Assembly: GCA_934153805.1 (NCBI GenBank)
Contig: CAKPFO010000006.1
Coordinates: 1 to 64,000, forward strand
DNA length: 64,000 bases
Reading direction: 5' to 3'
Origin: an uncultured Clostridia bacterium
GTDB lineage: Bacteria > Bacillota > Clostridia > TANB77 > CAG-508
Notes under the pieces: model-generated
Seen by the model: only the letters and a program-made list of their open reading frames with translations
What the model was told of the DNA's origin: nothing
Database searches by the model: none
Translations under genes and position numbers: made by a program
Shown here: piece by piece, positions 17,025 through 23,769 of the stretch
Layout: every line of letters starts with the position of its first letter
Position numbering within the stretch: the stretch's first letter is position 1

Positions 17025-17612
17025 CTAAAAATACTCATTATATTCTCTTGGTCTAGGTGGCATTCCTGGATTTCCCGGAAATGGTGGTCGCCCTGGTTCT
17101 CCTGGGAAAGGTGGTCTTGGTGGACGAGGTGGTCTTGTGGGGAATCCCCCTCCTAATAATTGATTCAATAGTAAAATTCTTATTAAATCATTTAAAAGTG
17201 GATTTTGAGGTCTTCTTTGTCTATTTTGTGTTTCTTGAACTTTTCTTGATTGTTCATCTACCGCACTTTTATAACTATTTATTTTACTTGCTCTATTATC
17301 TACTACCTCTTTTTCTGCCGTTCTGTTATCTATATTAATTTTTATAGATATTTCATTATTTAATTCAATTCTTTGAGAAACCTCATTAACCATACTTTCT
17401 AAAACATCTCTGTTTACTTGCTGTCTATTACATTTGTTGCATACATCACATACAATAGGATTTAGTATTCTATATATTTCCGGATACATTTCTTCTAATT
17501 CTCTAGAATTTTGACAAACACAATTTTGGAAAGTCTGATTTGCATATAACTCATTCGTCATAGGGTAACCTAAAACACTCCTCATATAATCTTCATAATT
17601 TTGATAATACAT
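17025..17612 (-). CDS. Hypothetical protein with proline/glycine-rich tail
   Basis: 195 residues. The N-terminal ~75 are Cys/Tyr-rich (MYYQNYEDYMRSVLGYP; CVCQN; YRILNPIVCDVCNKCNRQQ) with a possible zinc knuckle of two CxxC pairs. A charged Q/N/R-rich middle follows, then a tail of tandem RPPRPPFPGEPGRPPFPGN type. Such Cys-tyrosine heads and PPG tails occur in spore surface and coat-like proteins, and the genome sporulates, so a spore coat or exosporium role is a reasonable guess only. The start at 17612 follows AAGGAGGTAAA. It stands alone between DUF4116 and murD. Confidence 0.65.
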   Translation of the reverse strand: MYYQNYEDYMRSVLGYPMTNELYANQTFQNCVCQNSRELEEMYPEIYRILNPIVCDVCNKCNRQQVNRDVLESMVNEVSQRIELNNEISIKINIDNRTAEKEVVDNRASKINSYKSAVDEQSRKVQETQNRQRRPQNPLLNDLIRILLLNQLLGGGFPTRPPRPPRPPFPGEPGRPPFPGNPGMPPRPREYNEYF

Positions 17613-17691
17613 GGACTTTACCTCCTTAATAATTTATGTATTATCTTATTCATTATATTTTAAGTTTGTGAATTAAATATGCAAATTTATT

Positions 17692-19092
17692 TTATAGGGC
17701 ATTAGTGAATTCTTTAAACTTATTTCCCCTGTCTTCAAAGTTTTTAAAAGCATCAAAGCTAGCACTAGCTGGTGAAAGTAATACAATATCTCCTTTTCTT
17801 GCTTTTTTATTTGCTAGTTTTACCGCTTCTTCCAAATTTTCTACAAAACATATTTCAACTTTATCTCCATTAACCGCGTTTCTAGTAGCTTCTTCTATTT
17901 TGGTAGCAGTTGGACCAGTTAATATTAATGTTCTTACTTTTTTCGCAATAGCCTCTCCTACTTCTTTATAGTCTAAACCTTTATCGGAACCACCAGCTAA
18001 TAAAATAATATCTTCATTAAATGCATTTAAACCTGCAATTGTACTTGCTGGGCTTGTTCCTATAGAATCATTATACCACTTTACATTGTTTAGTTCTCTT
18101 ACAAATTCTAATCTATGTTCTACTCCTTTAAAGTTTTTAATAGTTTCTACAGCTGTATCTATATCTACTAAAGTTTTAGTTGCTGCAAGTGCTGCACAAA
18201 TGTTCTCATAATTGTGTATTCCTCTTAATTTAATATCGCCTTTTTTAATTAAATGTCTTCTAACTCCATCTTCACAATATTTAATTGTTTCGTCTGAAGT
18301 ATCATATATATATCCGTCTTCTAGCTTTTCTTTACTGCTAAAGAAAATAACCTTACCATTTGTTTCTTTTGCAAATTGACGAGTAAATTCATTATCATAA
18401 TTTAAAACTGTAATTCCTTTTTCGCTTTGATGTTTAAATATATTTTTCTTTTGCTCTCTATATTCTTCATAAGAACTATGCACATTTAAGTGGTCAGGGA
18501 ATATATTTGTTACTACACTTATATCAGGACTTACATCCATATTAGTTAGTTGGAAACTACTCATCTCTAAAATTATAACATCGTCTGGTGTCATATCTTT
18601 TACTAATGTAAATATTGGCTTTCCTATATTTCCACCTAAGAAACAATTATATCCTGCTTTTTTTATAATTTCATATATTATAGAGGTTGTTGTAGTTTTC
18701 CCTTCTGTACCTGTTATTCCTATTGTTTTACTAGGAGTTAATTTTAGTACCATTTCTATTTCAGTAGTAATTATTGCCCCTCTATCAGCTTCTTTTTTTA
18801 GTTCTTCTCTATATGGCATAAGACTAGGCGAACGGAAAATTATATCAAATCCATTCAAATTTTCTAAATTATTTTTTCCTCCATAATATGTAATTCCATA
18901 ATTATCTATTTTATCTATTATAGTACTATCCAGTTCCTCTTTTTCTCTATTGTCGAAAACAGATATTTTACTGTTTAATTCATGAAAATAATCTAGAAGT
19001 GGTATATTACTTACTCCTAGCCCTATAATTGCAACTTTTTTATTTTTTACAAAATTATTGAATCCTTCTAATTTTTCATTTCTATATTCCAT
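17692..19092 (-). CDS. murD: UDP-N-acetylmuramoyl-L-alanine--D-glutamate ligase MurD
   Basis: Cytoplasmic Mur ligase adding D-Glu to UDP-MurNAc-L-Ala. An N-terminal Rossmann-like domain (KVAIIGLGVSNIPLLDYF) is followed by the ATP site GITGTEGKTTTTSIIYEI and MurD-type segments (GGNIGKP, EMSSFQL, NIFPDHLNVH). The C-terminal domain has EHRLEFVRELNNVKWYNDS, GTSPASTIAGL, ILLAGGSDKGLDY and LLSPASASFDAFKNFEDRG. Length ~466 aa is normal. The second ATG (19092) is preferred because AAGGA lies nine bases upstream. Repeat element B occupies the upstream gap. Confidence 0.96.
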   Translation of the reverse strand: MEYRNEKLEGFNNFVKNKKVAIIGLGVSNIPLLDYFHELNSKISVFDNREKEELDSTIIDKIDNYGITYYGGKNNLENLNGFDIIFRSPSLMPYREELKKEADRGAIITTEIEMVLKLTPSKTIGITGTEGKTTTTSIIYEIIKKAGYNCFLGGNIGKPIFTLVKDMTPDDVIILEMSSFQLTNMDVSPDISVVTNIFPDHLNVHSSYEEYREQKKNIFKHQSEKGITVLNYDNEFTRQFAKETNGKVIFFSSKEKLEDGYIYDTSDETIKYCEDGVRRHLIKKGDIKLRGIHNYENICAALAATKTLVDIDTAVETIKNFKGVEHRLEFVRELNNVKWYNDSIGTSPASTIAGLNAFNEDIILLAGGSDKGLDYKEVGEAIAKKVRTLILTGPTATKIEEATRNAVNGDKVEICFVENLEEAVKLANKKARKGDIVLLSPASASFDAFKNFEDRGNKFKEFTNAL

Positions 19093-19136
19093 TTGTATCA
19101 TTCCTTATAATATTATTTAGGTTTTTATACATCATT

Positions 19137-19321
19137 GTTAATTACTTTTATAATATAATTTTTTGTTTCCTCGTTCGAGCTAAATTATCTAGAAATTCTA
19201 ATATAAATTTTACGGGACCCTTTCAATAAATGAACATTCCACATAAAATTTATATAAGAATTGCTACAATAATTTCCTCTCAATACGTCAACAAAAAAAT
19301 TATATTATAAAAGTAATTAAC
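19137..19321 (-). repeat. Dispersed palindromic element, copy B
   Basis: Arms 19137-19167 and 19290-19321 pair over about 30 bp with one bulge. Read on the minus strand, the core (TTGACGTATTGAGAGG ... TTCATTTATTGAAAGGGTCC ... GCTCGAACGAGGAAAC) is about 94% identical to copy C over ~120 bp. Its inner stem is 20 bp with one mismatch. It lies 46 bases after the cytidylate kinase stop and ahead of murD. Confidence 0.8.
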
Positions 19322-19367
19322 AAAATCGGTTATACCTATAAACCTTTTGCTTTTAATTTGTCGAACA

Positions 19368-20054
19368 TTATTTTGTACACAGGAATTTAATGTATCTTAA
19401 TAATTTTTGTGTTGACTCTTCTACACTCTCACAATCTGTTACATCCACCTCTATTGTTAATGGATAAATTTTATAAAATCCAGATTTTTCTTGTAATTCA
19501 TCTCTCTTTGCAATATGATTTCTTAATTCATTTAAATCTATTTCTTTATTATATTGAATAGCCTTTCTTCTTACCCTTTCTTCTAAAGAAGCTGTAACAA
19601 AAAAATGATAATCTAAATCTGGATAAATTTCCATTAAAGCTCTTCCTGAAACTATTACATTATATTTTTGTTTAAATTCATTTATGATATTTCGCGCCAA
19701 GTAAAATAGTTTAGTGTTATCTGCTACATTGCTTGCAACAGAAACTGCCATAGATGTTTTGTTATTTTGTAATTCCTGTTCATCAATTTTTTTATTTCCC
19801 ACATATACAACTGTTTCATTATTTTCTAATTTTATTTCTACTTTTAACTTTTGCATTATTGTCGTAATGTCTGTATCTTTTAATAAAAGCATATCATCGT
19901 CTTTATTTTTTTGCATAAAAGCATATACAATTCCTCTATACAAATTGCCTCCATGAAAAATAATGCTATTTGGTATCTTCTCTAGCAAATTTCTACATAT
20001 AGAGGTTTTCCCGCTTCCAACTAATCCCTCTATTCCTATAACTATATTGTCCAT
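19368..20054 (-). CDS. Cytidylate kinase-like protein
   Basis: P-loop kinase resembling CMP kinase. The loop GIEGLVGSGKTSICRNLLEK is at 6-25, and the NMP-binding section has GGNLYRGIVYAF. A middle insertion (EIKLENNETVVYVGNKKID) and ASNVADNTKLFYLARNI match the Cmk pattern. IVSGRALMEIYPDLDYHFFV corresponds to the GRDIGT-type segment, but with GRALMEI in place of the usual GRDxGTVVFP, and ASLEERVRRKAIQ is the lid arginine motif. The altered GRD motif suggests a divergent kinase whose substrate may not be CMP. 228 aa; no neighbour informs its role. Confidence 0.7.
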   Translation of the reverse strand: MDNIVIGIEGLVGSGKTSICRNLLEKIPNSIIFHGGNLYRGIVYAFMQKNKDDDMLLLKDTDITTIMQKLKVEIKLENNETVVYVGNKKIDEQELQNNKTSMAVSVASNVADNTKLFYLARNIINEFKQKYNVIVSGRALMEIYPDLDYHFFVTASLEERVRRKAIQYNKEIDLNELRNHIAKRDELQEKSGFYKIYPLTIEVDVTDCESVEESTQKLLRYIKFLCTK

Positions 20055-20145
20055 TTTTCATTTCCTTCCAGTCATAAATAGGTTAAACATTTTTCAACCT
20101 TCTACGCAATTATAACACATATTTGGCATTTGTAAAATATCCAAA

Positions 20146-20433
20146 TTATATTTTAATTAAATCTATGTAATTTGATTTTTGTGGATATATGTTTAAGACA
20201 TAAATTTGTTTCTTATTTATGAAATATAAAATAATAAATTTTTGAATAATAATTTTTCTTATTTTTATCTTATTGATAGTTTTAACTATTTGGTACATTT
20301 TGGGGTATTCTTGCAAAAATGAAATTTTTAAATAGAAATCTTCTTTAATCTTCTTTGACATTAAAATTGAAACTTTTGAAATATTTTCCGCAATATAATT
20401 CAAATCTTCTAGACAAAAAAAGAGAAATATCAA
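20146..20433 (-). CDS. RelE/ParE-superfamily toxin, probable start-codon defect
   Basis: The residues LEDLNYIAENISKV, LQEYPKMYQIV, KIRKIIIQKFIILYFINKK and QIYVLNIYPQKSNY follow the RelE/ParE fold (helix pair, then antiparallel strands). The antitoxin-like gene ends five bases upstream of the TTG at 20433, the only start in this frame. Three codons earlier the frame reads ATA AAA AAG where family members normally have ATG K K, so the toxin may have lost its start or use TTG by coupling. Residues FLFFCLED are also less regular than the usual FSPEAxxDL. It may be inactive. Confidence 0.6.
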   Translation of the reverse strand: MIFLFFCLEDLNYIAENISKVSILMSKKIKEDFYLKISFLQEYPKMYQIVKTINKIKIRKIIIQKFIILYFINKKQIYVLNIYPQKSNYIDLIKI

Positions 20434-20438
20434 CTTTT

Positions 20439-20624
20439 TTATGTTGTTGCATACTCTTTTCCTCCATTGTTGATTTTTTGTTCTTTTTCTATTTTGCTTA
20501 TTGTCTCATCTAATCTTCTCATTGCTTCTTCAAATGGGATAGTTTCAATTTCACCTTTAAGTATTTTATCAGCTATTTGTGCCGCTTCTTGTATTTTCAT
20601 TTCTTCATATTCTTCATAACTCAT
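20439..20624 (-). CDS. Putative antitoxin of the RelE/ParE-type pair
   Basis: 61 residues, charged and helical (MSYEEYEEMKIQEAAQIADK, then LDETISKIEKEQK), preceded by AGGAGATGATTTATA before the ATG. Size, composition and position directly before a RelE/ParE-like frame make it the likely neutralising partner and autorepressor. There is no clear DNA-binding motif by eye. The stop TAA lies six bases before the toxin frame's TTG, consistent with translational coupling. Confidence 0.6.
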   Translation of the reverse strand: MSYEEYEEMKIQEAAQIADKILKGEIETIPFEEAMRRLDETISKIEKEQKINNGGKEYATT

Positions 20625-20748
20625 TATAAATCATCTCCTCTTCAAATTATATATGCATTTCATTTATTGAATATTAACATATAAAGTGGCTTTTGTCAAA
20701 CATATATTTGCGACATTTTTCGTCAAAAATTGTTGTCATTATAATGTA

Positions 20749-20783
20749 AAAAACTAATATGCTTTTAATGCACATTAGTTTTT
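20749..20783 (-). terminator. Intrinsic terminator after the LamG protein gene
   Basis: AAAAACTAATATGC (20749-20762) pairs with GCACATTAGTTTTT (20770-20783) with one G-U, followed by a T-run on the minus strand. Confidence 0.8.
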
Positions 20784-20813
20784 ATTACACTGTCTTATAA
20801 ATTATATCGTATC

Positions 20814-22604
20814 TTACATAGCAAATCTTATTTTATCTATATTATAATTTTGGATTACTTCTTCATTTGAAAGATTTCTATTATATACTCTTAATGAATA
20901 AATAACTCCATTAAAATAGTGATTAGACCCCCATTTGCCTAAAATTGTATTAATTTGTGAAATTTTAGCTCCTGATGAAGTTTGTTCATTTATTTTATTT
21001 CCATTTGCCCATAATTCAAAAGTATTTCCATTTCTTACTATTGTAATATTTATCTTCTCTGTAAACTTAAGATTATAATTATAATTAACATTTGTAGAAG
21101 CATTTCCTATGTTTTGAAATGATATTATTGAATTATCATAGCTTAATCCTGTTCTATTTGTTAAGTTTGACGTGTCAATTTGTCCTAAAACCATATATGT
21201 CCCATTTGTATATTTATTTAAAGAAAACGTAATATCTAATGTAAAGTTGTCTTCTTTTGGCATTAATATTGAATTCATATTAACCCAATTATTAGAACTT
21301 CCATCAAATAATAGCCCATTTTGTGTCCATGTAGTTCCATTAATTGTTGCACCAGTTAAATTATTTCCTGTTAAATCTGTCCATGTAGTAGCATCATAAC
21401 TATGTCCTTCATTTGTATTTTTTATTCCATCATACCATGCCATCATACCATCTTTGATGTACTTATCTCTTCCTTTGTCTTCTAAATCAATGCCAAATCG
21501 ATTATTATTTTCATTATAGTTCTTTTCAATTTGTGTTTTAGTTAAATTTGTATTAAATACTTTAATAGAATAAATTGTTCCATTAAAATAGTAATTAGAC
21601 CCCCATTTGCCTAAAATTGTATTAATTTGTGAAATTTTAGCTCCTGATGAAGTTTGTTCATTTATTTTATTTCCATTTGCCCATAATTCAAAAGTATTTC
21701 CATTTCTTACTATTGTAATATTTATCTTCTCTGTAAACTTAAGATTATAATTATAATTAACATTTGTAGAAGCATTTCCTATGTTTTGCAATGATATTAT
21801 TGAATTATCGTAGCTTAATCCTGTTCTATTTGTTACGTTTGACGTGTCAATTTGTCCTAAAACCATATATGTTCCACTTGTATATTTATTTAGAGAAAAC
21901 GTAATATCTAATGTAAAGTTGTTTTCTTTCGGCATTAATATTGAATTCATATCAACCCAATTATTAGAACTTCCATCAAATAACAGCCCATTTTGTGTCC
22001 ATGTAGTTCCATTAATTGTTGCACCAGTTAAATTGTTCCCTGTTAAATCTGTCCATGTAGTAGCATTATAACTATGTCCTTCATTTGTATTTTTTATTCC
22101 ATCATACCATGCTATTAAATTGCTTTCTTCTGTATAGTTTTCTACTATTGAAATAAATTCTGTTCTTAATTTATCGTCTATTTTAAACTGATATTTTTTA
22201 TATACTACATATATTTCTTTAGCATCTCCTATTGTATCTACTCCTGTTATTGAAGCTATCTTGGTTAATGATACTATATAATCCATATCAGTTTCATTTT
22301 TTAAGAAATCTACCAACTCATTTAGTGTAGCTGTTCCTTGCCTTTTAGTTTGTAATTCAACTATTTTCAAATCTAATTCTTCTTTAGCTTGTTCTATTTG
22401 ATATTTTAATTTTGCATCTTCTACTTTTTTTAATAATCCATTTTCACCTACAATTAAATTTATTGCTACTCCGGCTAAAATGATTAAAACAATTATTGTT
22501 ATTATAAGTGAAATTAATGTAATTGCGGTTTCATTATTTTTTCTTTTTTTATTTAAAATGTTTTTGCCTGTATGCACAATCTCAACGGTTTTAGCTTTTG
22601 TCAT
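20814..22604 (-). CDS. Pilin-like surface protein with two near-identical LamG domains
   Basis: About 596 residues. After a basic N-terminus, NNETAITLISLIITIIVLII is a type IV prepilin-like helix (without the usual Glu at +5), then GENGLLKKVEDAKLKYQIEQ, a coil common in Clostridia pseudopilins. A spacer leads to two concanavalin A-like (LamG/DUF1565-type) domains. Each begins with IAWYDGIKNTNEGHSY or MAWYDGIKNTNEGHSY and ends near YFNGTIYSIKVFNTNL or YFNGVIYSLRVYNRNL. They are almost identical in protein and DNA (offset 672 bp). It is probably a cell-surface carbohydrate-binding or adhesive protein. The second ATG (22604) fits GGAGA spacing better than the TTG upstream. Confidence 0.75.
   Translation of the reverse strand: MTKAKTVEIVHTGKNILNKKRKNNETAITLISLIITIIVLIILAGVAINLIVGENGLLKKVEDAKLKYQIEQAKEELDLKIVELQTKRQGTATLNELVDFLKNETDMDYIVSLTKIASITGVDTIGDAKEIYVVYKKYQFKIDDKLRTEFISIVENYTEESNLIAWYDGIKNTNEGHSYNATTWTDLTGNNLTGATINGTTWTQNGLLFDGSSNNWVDMNSILMPKENNFTLDITFSLNKYTSGTYMVLGQIDTSNVTNRTGLSYDNSIISLQNIGNASTNVNYNYNLKFTEKINITIVRNGNTFELWANGNKINEQTSSGAKISQINTILGKWGSNYYFNGTIYSIKVFNTNLTKTQIEKNYNENNNRFGIDLEDKGRDKYIKDGMMAWYDGIKNTNEGHSYDATTWTDLTGNNLTGATINGTTWTQNGLLFDGSSNNWVNMNSILMPKEDNFTLDITFSLNKYTNGTYMVLGQIDTSNLTNRTGLSYDNSIISFQNIGNASTNVNYNYNLKFTEKINITIVRNGNTFELWANGNKINEQTSSGAKISQINTILGKWGSNHYFNGVIYSLRVYNRNLSNEEVIQNYNIDKIRFAM
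20915..21440 (-). repeat. LamG-coding repeat, second domain
   Basis: About 526 bp nearly identical to 21587-22112, with a constant offset of 672 bp and a small number of single-base differences. Direct tandem repeat within one gene. Confidence 0.9.
21587..22112 (-). repeat. LamG-coding repeat, first domain
   Basis: Partner of 20915-21440. The low divergence points to recent duplication or ongoing gene conversion between the domains. Confidence 0.9.
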
Positions 22605-22773
22605 TTTCAATCTCTCCTTTGTTTTTTCTTTGAAATTATAATATCACAGTTGATTTTTAGTGTCAATTGAATTTTTGTGATTTTATTTTTTATTTAGTTA
22701 AATTTCACATGTATATTTTTAGTCCTATGTGTGCACAATATATCTAGTTAAAAGAAAGGTAGGTGCTTTCAAT

Positions 22774-22878
22774 ATGTCAGAAAAAAATAGCAAAAAGAAT
22801 AATAAAAACAGCCAAAGAAATAACGAAAATAATCAAAACAGAAATAACAACAATGAAAATAACAGCAATTGTAGATAG
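22774..22878 (+). CDS. Small Asn/Lys-rich peptide, 34 aa
   Basis: A short frame, MSEKNSKKNNKNSQRNNENN and on to NNSNCR, preceded by AAAGAAAGGTAGG and followed five bases later by a perfect 13-bp terminator hairpin. It is very rich in Asn with Lys/Arg and one Cys. The composition resembles short low-complexity spore or surface peptides of Clostridia, but no family is recognised. The tight terminator favours a true transcript; the AT-rich repeats could also arise by chance, so confidence is moderate. Confidence 0.55.
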   Translation: MSEKNSKKNNKNSQRNNENNQNRNNNNENNSNCR

Positions 22879-22882
22879 TAAG

Positions 22883-22915
22883 AAAACTTTTAGGCAAAAC
22901 GCCTAAAAGTTTTTT
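22883..22915 (+). terminator. Intrinsic terminator after the 34-aa gene
   Basis: AAAACTTTTAGGC (22883-22895), loop AAAAC, then GCCTAAAAGTTTT (22901-22913) and TT; perfect stem. Confidence 0.88.
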
Positions 22916-23074
22916 ATGTAAATTATTATTTTTTATTGAATTTTAATAATTAATGTTATATACTATTAACATCATTATTTCATATCATTTAATTTCAAGC
23001 TATTTTCAATAGCAATATTTCAAAATTTATTGATAAATATTAATTAAAATGTTATACTAAAGGAGGTGATTACT

Positions 23075-23341
23075 CTGCCAATAATTTCGCAATTTTATGG
23101 TATTATTGTTAGTATGTTTTTTAACGATACTGATAGACACCATAAACCACATATACATATTCAATACGGAGATTATCATTGTACTTTTGATTTTGATGGT
23201 AATATACTTTCAGGTAAAATACCTAACAAGCAAAGAAAACTAGTTGAAGCTTGGATAGAATTACGACAAGAAGAATTAGTTACTTTATGGTCAATTATAC
23301 AAAATGGAAAAGGTTCTTTCTATATTGAACCTTTAAAATAA
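23075..23341 (+). CDS. DUF4160 protein, apparent CTG start
   Basis: About 88 residues of the DUF4160 family: PIISQFYGIIVSMFFND, then the histidine cluster RHHKPHIHIQYGDYHCTFDF and GKIPNKQRKLVEAWIELRQ. The family normally begins MPTISRFYG; here the equivalent codon is CTG at 23075, eight bases after AGGAGG. An in-frame GTG at 23066 overlaps the ribosome site itself, so is unlikely. DUF4160 genes usually sit before DUF2442 genes, as here, an arrangement suggested to be a toxin-antitoxin-like or phage-type module. Function unproven. Confidence 0.8.
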   Translation: MPIISQFYGIIVSMFFNDTDRHHKPHIHIQYGDYHCTFDFDGNILSGKIPNKQRKLVEAWIELRQEELVTLWSIIQNGKGSFYIEPLK

Positions 23342-23364
23342 AAATTACATTAGGGGGCTTATTA

Positions 23365-23646
23365 ATGAATAATAAAATAGAAGAATTACCTATTGAAGTA
23401 AAACCTTTGGAAAACTTTTTATTATATATTAAATTTAAAAATGGAGAAGAAAAAATATATGATATGAAAGAAATGTTAAAGTTTGATTATTATAAATCTT
23501 TAAATGATAAAAATGTTTTCAAACAAGTATCTGTGTGTGGAATTACTCTCGTCTGGCCTACTGGGCAAGATATTGCACCAGAAAAAATTTACTTTAATAG
23601 CATTCCTTTAAAAGATTACAAATATGAAATTAAAGAAATGAAATAA
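23365..23646 (+). CDS. DUF2442 protein
   Basis: 93 residues of the DUF2442 family: VKPLENFLLYIKFKNGEEKI, YDMKEMLKFDYYKSL, VCGITLVWPTGQDIAPEKIY. It follows the DUF4160 gene by 23 bases with its own ribosome site (AGGGGG), and a terminator closes the pair. DUF2442 proteins are small beta-rich folds (NE0471 N-terminal type). The pairing with DUF4160 is conserved across bacteria and suggests a two-protein module. Confidence 0.85.
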   Translation: MNNKIEELPIEVKPLENFLLYIKFKNGEEKIYDMKEMLKFDYYKSLNDKNVFKQVSVCGITLVWPTGQDIAPEKIYFNSIPLKDYKYEIKEMK

Positions 23647-23647
23647 C

Positions 23648-23693
23648 AAAATAAAACGTAGTCAAAGTTTTAAACCTTGATTACGTTTTATTT
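23648..23693 (+). terminator. Terminator between DUF2442 and uvrA
   Basis: AAATAAAACGTAGTCAA and TTGATTACGTTTTATTT form a long stem with one G-U and T-runs in both directions, between convergent genes. Confidence 0.85.
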
Positions 23694-23769
23694 TTGTCAT
23701 TATCAATTGATTTACGAATTTCTTTTTAAATCTATTAAATTGACCTTTCAAAATTGTATTTTTTCAATA

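Noticed and set aside
19137..19321. T-loop-like GTTCGAGC within elements B and C suggested a tRNA gene
   Set aside because: No acceptor, D or anticodon arms fit around it; the stretch belongs to the repeated core whose pairing is different.
20146..23693. Region 20-24 kb as a prophage or integrated plasmid
   Set aside because: No integrase, att-like direct repeats, capsid or replication genes were seen; only isolated accessory genes are present.
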